A DNA stretch of 46,516 nucleotides, taken from positions 1-46,516 of the forward strand of contig SLMM01000090.1 in assembly GCA_007133565.1 (NCBI GenBank), written 5' to 3'. Position numbers and translations under genes: made by a program. This DNA is from Bacteroidales bacterium (lineage in GTDB: Bacteria > Bacteroidota > Bacteroidia > Bacteroidales > PUMT01). The notes under the pieces are model-generated. The model was not told the DNA's origin and did no database searches. It saw nothing but the letters and a program-made list of their open reading frames with translations. Position 1 is the stretch's first letter; each line of letters begins with the position of its first letter. Shown here in pieces: positions 34,532-43,013 of this stretch.

Positions 34532-35956
34532 TCAGGCTTCCGTAATTCCCATAATTGACTTTTTTCCATCATCAAGTATTCTAAGGGCGCTTTCCCTGTT
34601 ACTTGATTCGGCATATGTTCTGAGAACAGGTTCTGTTCCCGAGATTCTGATCATAAGCCATTCATCCCCACTGAAGAAGAACTTAAAACCGTCAAGATCA
34701 TCAATCCTTATTACCTCTCTGTCACCAAAATGGCTGAATTGCCCATTCCGGCATTTTTCGATTACAGCGTTCTTATGTTTCTTATCTATAGTCAGATCTG
34801 CCCTCTCAAACGCAAAAGGTCCGGTAATTGAATATATTTCATCCAGCAATTCCCGCAAAGACCTGCCGGTTTCAACCATAAACTGCCATATTAAAAGCCC
34901 CATCCATATTCCGTCCCGTTCGGGTATATGTGAAATTACACCAATCCCTCCTGATTCTTCTCCCCCAACAAGAACTTTCTCTTTGAGCATGACACCGCAA
35001 ATCTCCTTAAAACCTATCCTGACTCGTTTTACTTCCAGTCCGTAATGTCCGCAAAGCTTCTCAATTTTTGAAGTAGAAGAAAAACCTGCTACAACCTTTC
35101 CTGTATAACCCTTGTATTTATGGAGATAATGAATTAGCAGCAGCATGATATTGTGTGAATCGATATAGTTGCCAAATCTGTCATACATAGCTACCCTGTC
35201 AGCATCTCCATCAACAGCAAGTCCGCTGTCAATGTTCCCTTTCCTTTTTATGTATGCAGAAAAATCCTTCAGGTTCCTGGCAAGCGGCTCAGGAGCAATT
35301 CCCCCGAATGAATAATCCTTTTCACAATTAAACAGATTAACATCGGTCATAAGTTTGCTCATCACCTCCTGACCGGCTCCATACATCGCATTATAGGCAA
35401 AGTTGAACCCTGATTTTTGAATCTCTTCAATGTCAAAGTTCTTCCTTACATGTTCAATATAATCCTCCTCCAAGTTCACCGGTATTATCATCCCTTTTTC
35501 AATATATTCATCATAATGAAGTGATTCAAGATGGATCTCGTTAATTTCCGGAATCATGGTCTCAATATTGCGTGTGTCTGCCTCGGGCAAGGGCCCGCCA
35601 TATGGCCCCTTCAACTTAAACCCGTTGTAGTAATAAGGGTTATGGCTTGCAGTTATAACCACTCCCATCGATGCTTTTTTGCTTATAACACCCAGCGATA
35701 CCATGGGAGTGGTAACAAAACGATCAGCCAGATAAACTTTCACGCCGTTATGCGCAAATATTTTAGCGGCTGTCTCGGCAAACATCTTTCCTCCAAACCT
35801 GGTGTCATAACCAATCACAACAGAAGCTTCCCTCTCCTTCTCCTGGTTCACAAGCCAGCGGGCTGAAGCACGTGATACCCTTGCAACGTTTCCAACTGTA
35901 AAACCTTCGGCAATCACTGATCTCCAGCCGTCTGTTCCAAATCTGATATTATCCAT
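34532..35956 (-). CDS. Phosphoglucomutase/phosphomannomutase family protein
   Basis: 474 residues. An alpha-phosphohexomutase interconverting sugar 1- and 6-phosphates. The phosphoserine loop is ITASHNP (101-107), the metal site VDGDADRVAMYD, the sugar-binding loop GGEESGGIG and the C-terminal phosphate-binding RISGTEPVLRTYAE. The N-terminal FGTDGWR is the family start. Whether glucose, mannose or glucosamine phosphate is the substrate cannot be decided from these motifs. It is shorter than long-form phosphoglucomutases (about 550). It is downstream of mltG on the same strand (57-base gap). Confidence 0.9.
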   Translation of the reverse strand: MDNIRFGTDGWRSVIAEGFTVGNVARVSRASARWLVNQEKEREASVVIGYDTRFGGKMFAETAAKIFAHNGVKVYLADRFVTTPMVSLGVISKKASMGVVITASHNPYYYNGFKLKGPYGGPLPEADTRNIETMIPEINEIHLESLHYDEYIEKGMIIPVNLEEDYIEHVRKNFDIEEIQKSGFNFAYNAMYGAGQEVMSKLMTDVNLFNCEKDYSFGGIAPEPLARNLKDFSAYIKRKGNIDSGLAVDGDADRVAMYDRFGNYIDSHNIMLLLIHYLHKYKGYTGKVVAGFSSTSKIEKLCGHYGLEVKRVRIGFKEICGVMLKEKVLVGGEESGGIGVISHIPERDGIWMGLLIWQFMVETGRSLRELLDEIYSITGPFAFERADLTIDKKHKNAVIEKCRNGQFSHFGDREVIRIDDLDGFKFFFSGDEWLMIRISGTEPVLRTYAESSNRESALRILDDGKKSIMGITEA

Positions 35957-36013
35957 AAAAACAACTGTTGAGTTTATTCTCTTCAGGTCAATTATTAATT
36001 AAAGGTAAAAAAT

Positions 36014-37078
36014 TTACCGGAAAACCCTTCTCTGATTTAGTGCATTTTGGTATAGTCTGGCATTTCTGTTGTGCTCTGCCAGGGTCCTGGCAAATCGGTG
36101 ATACCCGGAAAAGTCCTCACGGGCACTGAAATAAAGGTAATCATGTTTTTGTGCATTGAGAACAGCATCAATGGCCTGGACAGGCGGTATGGTAATCGGA
36201 CCCGGAGGTAGTCCGCCATACAGATAGGTATTATAAGGAGAATCTACTCCAAGGTCAACCCTCAGGATCCTGTTTACAGTAAAATCGCCTAATGCATATT
36301 TGACAGTTGGATCTGCCTGAAGCCTCATTCCCCTTTGGAGCCGGTTGAGGTACACCCCTGCAATTACAGGCATTTCATCGACCATTGCCGTCTCCTCGCT
36401 CACTATCGATGCCAGGGTGCTTACCTCAGCCCTTTCAAGACCCAGTTTTTTCCTTTTTTCATCACGCTCCCCTTCCCAGAAGCGATCATACTCCCGCTTC
36501 ATTCGAAGATAAAACTGGCGGGGCGAGGTATTCCAGTATAGCTGGTATGTATTTGGTATAAAAAGCCCGGGAACTCCGGCAGTGTCGAAACCTATTGTTT
36601 CAAGAAATTTTTCATCAAAGGCAAGTTCTGCAATACAAGCTGAATCTGCTTCAATCTGCCGGGCAACAGCCGCTGCAATATCCCCTACTGTGCGGTGACT
36701 GATAAACACAAGGTTGACCGGTGTCTGATTGCCGGACCTGAGCAGATTTACCAGATCATTGTTGCTCATCCCGTCAGTAAGCCTGTAACGTCCTGGATGC
36801 ACATTGTTATGATAGTTCTTTCGGGCGGCAGTCCACTTGAATGTAGAACTGTTGCTTATCAGGTCATCCTCTTTGAGCAGCCCTTTTACTTTTTCCATGT
36901 CCGATCCGGTCGGTATATAAAAATCAGCAGTAACGGCATTTCCTGCAGTGACATTAGGCCTGAATGCCATATGCCAGAAAAAAATTGCAGTGCCAGCAGA
37001 TGCAAATGCAAGCAGCAGTAATGCATACAGAAATAATTTCAATGCCAAAGGTCTCTTTTTTCTCTTCTGTGAATACAT
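36014..37078 (-). CDS. mltG: Endolytic peptidoglycan transglycosylase MltG
   Basis: 354 residues. A basic cytoplasmic N-terminus followed by one transmembrane helix (about 12-35), then a periplasmic YceG domain. The catalytic glutamate region is STLASIVSEETAMVDE (Glu228/229), followed by AGVYLNRLQRGMRLQADPTVKYALG. It cuts nascent glycan strands to release them from synthesis. A near-consensus -7 box (CAAAAATA on the plus strand, 37096-37103) lies just upstream. Confidence 0.94.
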   Translation of the reverse strand: MYSQKRKKRPLALKLFLYALLLLAFASAGTAIFFWHMAFRPNVTAGNAVTADFYIPTGSDMEKVKGLLKEDDLISNSSTFKWTAARKNYHNNVHPGRYRLTDGMSNNDLVNLLRSGNQTPVNLVFISHRTVGDIAAAVARQIEADSACIAELAFDEKFLETIGFDTAGVPGLFIPNTYQLYWNTSPRQFYLRMKREYDRFWEGERDEKRKKLGLERAEVSTLASIVSEETAMVDEMPVIAGVYLNRLQRGMRLQADPTVKYALGDFTVNRILRVDLGVDSPYNTYLYGGLPPGPITIPPVQAIDAVLNAQKHDYLYFSAREDFSGYHRFARTLAEHNRNARLYQNALNQRRVFR

Positions 37079-37192
37079 TGTTTTAAAATCAGGCTCAAAA
37101 ATAATACAAAAAACGATCCCGGGTTAGTTTTTGTTGAAGTCAATGGTTTCAATAATATCACGAATTATAACGAAGCGAAACAAAAAATAGTT

Positions 37193-38227
37193 TTAGAAAA
37201 AGATTATTCCATAATAGTGTGCAAGTGCGGTCAAAGTGTAGGACATGATAAGGGCAAATACCGGGGCAACTATCCATACAATCCAGAACTTCCTCACAGT
37301 CCGTTGTACTATCACCTTTTTCCATCCCATTTTTGAGATCCCAACAGCAATTATGGCAAATGTGTTCAGCTGTACCAGCGAGGTGGGAATCCCGCGGGTT
37401 ATGGAGGCTATTAGCAGAAGTGTCGCTGTAACTATCGAGATGAGTGATGCACCAACCAGACCGAACTCGACTATCCCTTTACCTGTGGAATGAAGAAGAC
37501 GGTAACCAAATAACGAGCTTCCTATTGCAAAGCAGGGAGCTATTATGAGGGTTGTAACCGTTATTATAACAATAAAATTCTCATCACTTCCGGCATCTAT
37601 ACCCAATTCATTCAATACCATAGTAGCAATTGGTCCTGAAGCATTTGCAACGTTGTTCGCACCAATTGCAAAGGCCACATAGCACGAAGAAACGAAAACA
37701 AGAGCCTTCAGAAGGAAGTGGTTTGACACCTTCTCATAATCTATCTTTTCAGAATCCCTGATCCGCTTGTAGAGCAGCTTACCTATGGCAAGTGTTATCA
37801 GAAAAGAGAATACAGGCAATACAAACCATGTAGGTATTATCTCAAACAACAACTTTGGCGAATTCAGCTGCTGGTAGAAAATAGCCGGTCCGCTTATAGC
37901 AAATACCGTTGCCTGGCTTGTGGATTGGGGTACTGCAAGGTAATTTGAAATAAGGAGTGAAAGGCCGACCGAGAAAAGTACAATGGTGAGAATATCGGGT
38001 GTCAGCATCTCCTGGGGAATCAATTCCCGGCCCATAGTAATACCAACCTGCTTTCCGGCTACAATGGCCCCGAGAAGTACAAACAGACCGAAAACCCCGG
38101 GTATGGCCAGCCTTTTTATAATATTGGCCCCGTAGGCTGCTGAAAAGGATGGTGCAGTTCCGCTTGCGCCCATGTTCACTGCAAGGAACATGGCGGCTAT
38201 AAGTGGAAGTAACAATTCGCTGTACAA
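37193..38227 (-). CDS. PiT-family anion permease, CysP (sulfate)-like
   Basis: 344 residues, mostly hydrophobic with about ten membrane segments. The second PiT signature is intact (FAIGANNVANASGPIA). The first, usually of the form GANDxANxxGT, is replaced by AVNMGASGTAPSFSAAYGANIIKR. From memory this matches the N-terminal pattern of Bacillus CysP, a sulfate permease of the same superfamily, better than phosphate transporters such as PitA. A PitA-like central loop is short. Either sulfate or phosphate could be the substrate. No sulfate-assimilation genes are adjacent, and there is no PhoU-like partner (DUF47) as is common for phosphate PiT proteins. Confidence 0.8.
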   Translation of the reverse strand: MYSELLLPLIAAMFLAVNMGASGTAPSFSAAYGANIIKRLAIPGVFGLFVLLGAIVAGKQVGITMGRELIPQEMLTPDILTIVLFSVGLSLLISNYLAVPQSTSQATVFAISGPAIFYQQLNSPKLLFEIIPTWFVLPVFSFLITLAIGKLLYKRIRDSEKIDYEKVSNHFLLKALVFVSSCYVAFAIGANNVANASGPIATMVLNELGIDAGSDENFIVIITVTTLIIAPCFAIGSSLFGYRLLHSTGKGIVEFGLVGASLISIVTATLLLIASITRGIPTSLVQLNTFAIIAVGISKMGWKKVIVQRTVRKFWIVWIVAPVFALIMSYTLTALAHYYGIIFF

Positions 38228-38457
38228 TACAAGCCCGTTATTATGTTAATACAGTCATTAATATTGACCCCGGTAATGCTCACACCCTTGTAAATATAAA
38301 AAAATTTTTGTTGAATTTCCGGGAGACTGTAAATAAACATTAATCATTGAATTAACAGTCAATTTCATTAATAGCAAAAAACATAACTTATTTAAAAGGA
38401 ATTTCGTATATTAGAACGATTTAACCATCTTTTTATATGATCTGAAACCTCTACAAA

Positions 38458-39162
38458 ATGTCCGATATACTTTTTAATTACCTGAACCGTCGGCTTCAGG
38501 AAGCCGAAGGTAAGAGTATTACACCTTCAAAAGAACCCGGGCCGGTTGTCACCATTTCCAGACAAAGCGGCTGTTCTGCACGAAGACTTACTGAAAGACT
38601 GGTTGAAGAATTGAATAGAAAGAGGCAAAAACATAAGGAAGAGAAAGAGTGGGATTATATTAACAAGGAACTCCTCGAGAAAGCTGCAAGGGAACTGGAT
38701 GTCAAGCCGTCAGAAATTGCCTACGTGTTCAAGTATCAGGAAAGGAATGCACTGGGTGACATATTTGCATCATATGCCAACAAGTATTATAAAAGTGACC
38801 GGAAAATCAGGAAGACCATAGCTGATGTGATCCGCTCGATTGCCTCTGAGGGAAATATTATAATAGTTGGCCGGGCCGGCGTAGTTCTGACCAAGGACAT
38901 TATGAAATCACTCCACATCAGCCTTGAGGCACCGCTTGAATGGCGAAGTCTTATGATAAGTGAGCGATATGATCTCTCTTTTGCGGAGGCCAGAAAATCT
39001 GTAATAGAGATGGATAAGAAGAGGCAAAGGTTCAGGGAATCCTTTGAGGGAAGGAACACCGATTACACCTGGTTCGATGTTACCTTCAACAGAATGTCTC
39101 TCACAGAAAATGAGATCATTGAGGCCATCATACGAATGATGGAAACAAAAAAACTTATCTGA
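38458..39162 (+). CDS. Cytidylate kinase-like protein
   Basis: 234 residues, soluble. The N-terminal VVTISRQSGCSARRLTERL carries a variant P-loop of the Cytidylate_kin2 family, and IIIVGRAGVVL is the internal strand typical of this group. The usual nucleotide kinase loop GxxGxGK(S/T) is degenerate (no Lys at the expected place), so activity as a CMP kinase is uncertain. The segments around 190-215 are highly basic and acidic (KKRQRFRESFEG). It starts a plus-strand run but is not clearly operonic. The role is unknown. Confidence 0.78.
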   Translation: MSDILFNYLNRRLQEAEGKSITPSKEPGPVVTISRQSGCSARRLTERLVEELNRKRQKHKEEKEWDYINKELLEKAARELDVKPSEIAYVFKYQERNALGDIFASYANKYYKSDRKIRKTIADVIRSIASEGNIIIVGRAGVVLTKDIMKSLHISLEAPLEWRSLMISERYDLSFAEARKSVIEMDKKRQRFRESFEGRNTDYTWFDVTFNRMSLTENEIIEAIIRMMETKKLI

Positions 39163-39199
39163 CTATATTACCTGCATTTACCAAAAAGGAATAAATTCA

Positions 39200-39231
39200 T
39201 TTGCATACAACTAATATATTAGTTATATTTA
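39200..39231 (+). promoter_or_regulatory. Promoter with overlapping 16-bp palindrome
   Basis: TTTG (39200-39203) and TATATTTA (39224-39231) are spaced by 20 bases. Between and into the -7 box lies the perfect palindrome AACTAATATATTAGTT (39209-39224), and outer copies of TTTGCAT/ATGCAAA flank it. This looks like a promoter with an operator between its elements. Transcription from it would start near 39238, which would favour ATG 39251 as the start of the TPR gene. Confidence 0.5.
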
Positions 39232-39232
39232 C

Positions 39233-40543
39233 ATGCAAAAACTGCATGTTATGGTTAAATCAATAGTGGCATTGGCAATTATTGCATTCTGCATGCTACA
39301 CGAAAGGAATTCCTTTGCCAAAACAACAGATATTGCAACCCTTAAGCTGCTGGTAGCAAATGAGTCGTACGATGATGCCCTCTCTCTGTTGAGAAAATAT
39401 CACCGGGAAGATGACCGGGATCCTGAGCTCTGGTACCTTGGCGGCATCATACACAACAGGATGATGCGGCAGGACAGTGCGCTGGTCTATTTTAAACATG
39501 CGGCATTGCTGGACAGCACCGATCAGAGGATTGCAGGGGCCCTTGCCTCTGTTTACGCATCATTGAGACAATCAGCCAATGCAAGAGAAATATACAGGGA
39601 GATGATCGCCAGAGATTCAACCGCACTTATGCCCTATATCCAGCTTGCGTCACTGCATATGAGGGATAACGAGCCAAGGGCGGCGCTAGAATTATATATG
39701 TTGCTGCATTCTATAGAACCTTCTAACCAGGGCTTTGTAAAAAGCATAGGCGATTGTTACAGACGTACAGGAAACGATATGGCAGCGGTAAAATATTTCA
39801 GGCAGGCAAATACCATGAACAGAAGCGATCTTTCAGTTAACCTTTCGTTGTCAAATTTATACTCAAAAATGAAAGATTATGATGCAGGCCTGGAAATAGC
39901 TGAGGCCGGTCTGGAAATTGACAATAACCATGCTGAACTTCTATTTTGGAGCGGTTTCTTCAATTATGCTCTCGGGAGGCATTCCCAGGCTGTACGCAGG
40001 CTTAAGCAGGCCGAGGACAATGGCAATGAATCTCTGCTGGTACACCAATTCCTCGGGATATGCCACTATTTTCTGGGAAATTTCGAAAGTGCACGAGACT
40101 ACCTGGAACTGGCTGTCAGGTTTAATGTAAACGATTACAGACTTTTTACCTATCTGGGCAAAATATACAGATATTTAGACGACTATGAAATCAGCGAAAA
40201 GTATTTTCTCACTGCACTTGAAGTACTGAGGCCAGATGCCAGTGCTTTAATAAATACGTACCTTAACCTGATCGATACATACAGGATCGCTTCCTCATTT
40301 GATAAAATGGCAGATGCATATACCACGGCGCTGGAGTATGACAGAAACAACCCTTATCTGCATTACGGACTTGCCTATACCCTTGATAACCATCTGGGTA
40401 ATAAAGATCAAGCCGTTTCCTCCTACATTGCATTTGTTGAGCATGCTACAAAAGTATCAGAACCGAATAATGAGCTTGTGGCACTAATTGACTATGCACG
40501 GGCTCGTATTAGAGGAATAAGGGAGGATAGATTTTTTGAATGA
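39233..40543 (+). CDS. Exported TPR-repeat protein
   Basis: 436 residues. A signal peptide covers about residues 1-29 (hydrophobic IVALAIIAFCML, then SFA). The rest is a solenoid of about ten tetratricopeptide repeats, recognised by 34-residue helix pairs such as PELWYLGGIIHNRMMRQDSALVYFKHAALLD and LFTYLGKIYRYLDDYEISEKYFLTALEV. Such proteins usually act as scaffolds in the periplasm or outer-membrane complexes. ATG at 39251 is an equally good or better start given the promoter position. It lies upstream of the TonB receptor, with a 106-base gap. Confidence 0.85.
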   Translation: MQKLHVMVKSIVALAIIAFCMLHERNSFAKTTDIATLKLLVANESYDDALSLLRKYHREDDRDPELWYLGGIIHNRMMRQDSALVYFKHAALLDSTDQRIAGALASVYASLRQSANAREIYREMIARDSTALMPYIQLASLHMRDNEPRAALELYMLLHSIEPSNQGFVKSIGDCYRRTGNDMAAVKYFRQANTMNRSDLSVNLSLSNLYSKMKDYDAGLEIAEAGLEIDNNHAELLFWSGFFNYALGRHSQAVRRLKQAEDNGNESLLVHQFLGICHYFLGNFESARDYLELAVRFNVNDYRLFTYLGKIYRYLDDYEISEKYFLTALEVLRPDASALINTYLNLIDTYRIASSFDKMADAYTTALEYDRNNPYLHYGLAYTLDNHLGNKDQAVSSYIAFVEHATKVSEPNNELVALIDYARARIRGIREDRFFE

Positions 40544-40649
40544 CACAACTTAGAACCTTTTATTAATTAAATTGTTTGTACTGGTAAACCCTGCAAACAA
40601 AGATATGCCCTGGGTTTGACATCAGTAATTGAATGAGGCATATAACATC

Positions 40650-42947
40650 ATGATAACCAGGTTTTTATTTTTGTTATTTCTGCAAATCACGGTCCTGTCA
40701 CACTCCTTTTCACAGATAACCGGCAAGGTTGTCGACTCAGAAACTCATAAGCCTTTGCCGGGAGCTTCTGTTGTTTTTGTAGCTACAGGTGAAGGCACTG
40801 CAACCGGTCCCGATGGAATATTTTGGACTGATTACAGCGGCATAGCAGAAATAAGTGTGGTGGGGTACCGTACAAGAACCGCGATCTTATTGCCTCAACA
40901 AGACACAGTTTATCTCAGACTTGATCCTGACAGCTATTACATTGACGAAATAGTGGTGGAAGCTTTCAACAGATCACGCAGACTTGTAGATATACCGGGG
41001 TCACTGACCATGATCCAGCGATCACGCATTGAGCGTGAGAACCCTGTGACAATTGTTCCGGTTCTTAACCATGCTCCCGGGATATTTGCCCATTCCGGGG
41101 CACTTAACACAAGCCGCATCACAATAAGGGGAATTGGAGCACGTGTACCCTATGCAACAGGTAAAGTCAGGGCCTACCTCAACAATATTCCTCTTACAAA
41201 CGGTTCGGGGATAAGCATAATAGAAGACATAGACCCATCACTTATCGAGCGTGCTGAAATAATCAAAGGCCCTGCAACAAGCGTATACGGAGCAGGACTG
41301 GGTGGTACGGTTTTACTTAAGGCAAGGGCCCCCTCCCTCCTTCCCCGTGGAATACAGAACAGTTTTCATACCGGTTCATGGAATCTGTACAGGAATTCCA
41401 TCAGTATGACCACAGGTACTGATAGATTTGGCCTGACCTTGCAGCATAACCACACACAGAGCACAGGCTACAGGCAGAACAATGAATACAGGCGTGACGG
41501 CTTCAGTATAGTTTCGCAGGCAAATCCGTCAGATAATGCAGATATAACCCTGCTTGTTTTATATACCGGACTGAAAGCTCATATTCCAAGTTCAATAGAC
41601 AGCATGACCTTTGTTACCGAACCGGGCTCGGCCGCGCAGAACTGGCTCAGAACAAGAGGATACGAGGACTATGACAAGTTAACAGCAGGAATATCGGCTG
41701 GTTTGAGGTTTGCAAATTCCCTGAGGGCAGACCTTGCAATGTTCTCAATGATACACGATGAAAAAGAACTTCGTCCTTTCGATGTGCGCTATGAAGAGAG
41801 AATATCAGCAGGCAGCAGGCTTAAAATATCTCATACAGGCATGCTTCCCTCCGGATCATGGCAAATGCTTGCCGGAGGAGAACTTTTTTTTGAGAACTTC
41901 GGATACCGGTCGCATGAAAATATAGGGGGGATTGGAGATGAGGGTGCGCTAATAAGCGACAACAGCGAGTTCATAACATACTACAACCTATTTACACAGG
42001 CTGATATTGATCTTTACAGGCTCAGGTTGTCAACCGGTATTAATTTTAACTCGGGCAAAACCGATTTCACTGACCTGATGCCCTATGGCGGGGTCAACCC
42101 CTCAGGCATATACAGTTACGGCAATATACTGTCACCGCGTATAAGCTTAAATTACCGTTACTACCGGAGCAATTCATTATTCATGACAATCAGCCATGGC
42201 TTTTCTCCTCCGGCCCTTGATGAAACCCTCACTCCTGATGGATTTATCAACCCGGAAATCAAGCCCGAAAGAAGCTGGAATATCGAAGGGGGCCTGCGGG
42301 GAAACCTGGTGAACCACAGGTTATTTTACGATATAAACATATACAGCATGAGAGTTTCAGACCTGCTGGTTGCCGAAAGGGTGGCAGAAGATGCATGGAT
42401 CGGCAAAAATGCCGGTGAGTCCCTTCACAGGGGGCTTGAGGTGGAACTTCAAATGGTAATACTTTCAAGAGACGAGGAGGCCCTTGATAGCTGGTGGAAG
42501 CCAGCTGAACTTACATTCAGCCCGAATTATACTTTTAACAACTTCAGGTTTACTGATTTTATTGACGACGGAACCGACCATTCCGGCAATCTCCTTCCCG
42601 GAATACCCGGAAGTGTGTTCAATGCGGGCATATATGGCTCCCTTTACGGCGGTCTGTATGCAATTGTCAATTTCCGGGCGGTAGGAAGAATGCCTATGAA
42701 CGATGAAAACAGCCTTTGGTCTGACAGCTATTTCATTACCGGGGCAACTGCCGGCATAAAGCACAATTTCCCGGGCAACATAAGCGCTGATCTCTGGTTC
42801 TCAGCCGGGAACATCTTTAATCAGAGTTACGCCTCAATGATACTTGTCAATGCCCCGGAATTTCATAACCGGCCGCCCCGCTACTATTATCCGGGCAACC
42901 CCCTCAATTTTTCGGGGGGTATCAGGGTAAGGTACCTTTTCAACTGA
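40650..42947 (+). CDS. TonB-dependent receptor
   Basis: 765 residues from ATG 40650; an upstream TTG at 40629 would add 7. A signal peptide (MITRFLFLLFLQITVLSHSFS) is followed by a CarboxypepD_reg-like domain (ITGKVVDSETHKPLPGASVVF, about 22-95), a probable TonB box near IDEIVVEAF, and the plug (RITIRGIGARVPYATGKVRAYLNNIPL; IKGPATSVYGAGLGGTVLL). The 22-strand barrel occupies about 230-765 and ends in a strand closing with Phe (GGIRVRYLFN). It imports a ligand across the outer membrane. The plug resembles FecA/ferric-siderophore receptors, but no siderophore or SusD gene is nearby, so the substrate is open. Confidence 0.92.
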   Translation: MITRFLFLLFLQITVLSHSFSQITGKVVDSETHKPLPGASVVFVATGEGTATGPDGIFWTDYSGIAEISVVGYRTRTAILLPQQDTVYLRLDPDSYYIDEIVVEAFNRSRRLVDIPGSLTMIQRSRIERENPVTIVPVLNHAPGIFAHSGALNTSRITIRGIGARVPYATGKVRAYLNNIPLTNGSGISIIEDIDPSLIERAEIIKGPATSVYGAGLGGTVLLKARAPSLLPRGIQNSFHTGSWNLYRNSISMTTGTDRFGLTLQHNHTQSTGYRQNNEYRRDGFSIVSQANPSDNADITLLVLYTGLKAHIPSSIDSMTFVTEPGSAAQNWLRTRGYEDYDKLTAGISAGLRFANSLRADLAMFSMIHDEKELRPFDVRYEERISAGSRLKISHTGMLPSGSWQMLAGGELFFENFGYRSHENIGGIGDEGALISDNSEFITYYNLFTQADIDLYRLRLSTGINFNSGKTDFTDLMPYGGVNPSGIYSYGNILSPRISLNYRYYRSNSLFMTISHGFSPPALDETLTPDGFINPEIKPERSWNIEGGLRGNLVNHRLFYDINIYSMRVSDLLVAERVAEDAWIGKNAGESLHRGLEVELQMVILSRDEEALDSWWKPAELTFSPNYTFNNFRFTDFIDDGTDHSGNLLPGIPGSVFNAGIYGSLYGGLYAIVNFRAVGRMPMNDENSLWSDSYFITGATAGIKHNFPGNISADLWFSAGNIFNQSYASMILVNAPEFHNRPPRYYYPGNPLNFSGGIRVRYLFN

Positions 42948-42975
42948 CTTATGAGGATTTAACTTCACCCTGTAT

Positions 42976-42983
42976 TATATTTG
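42976..42983 (+). promoter_or_regulatory. Bacteroidota -7 box (TATATTTG)
   Basis: An exact TAnnTTTG match 31 bases before the M1 peptidase ATG (43014). It overlaps an in-frame TTG (42981), which is therefore a false start. Confidence 0.5.
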
Positions 42984-43013
42984 CAGCATAAATCCATCCA
43001 TAATCTCACTGTC

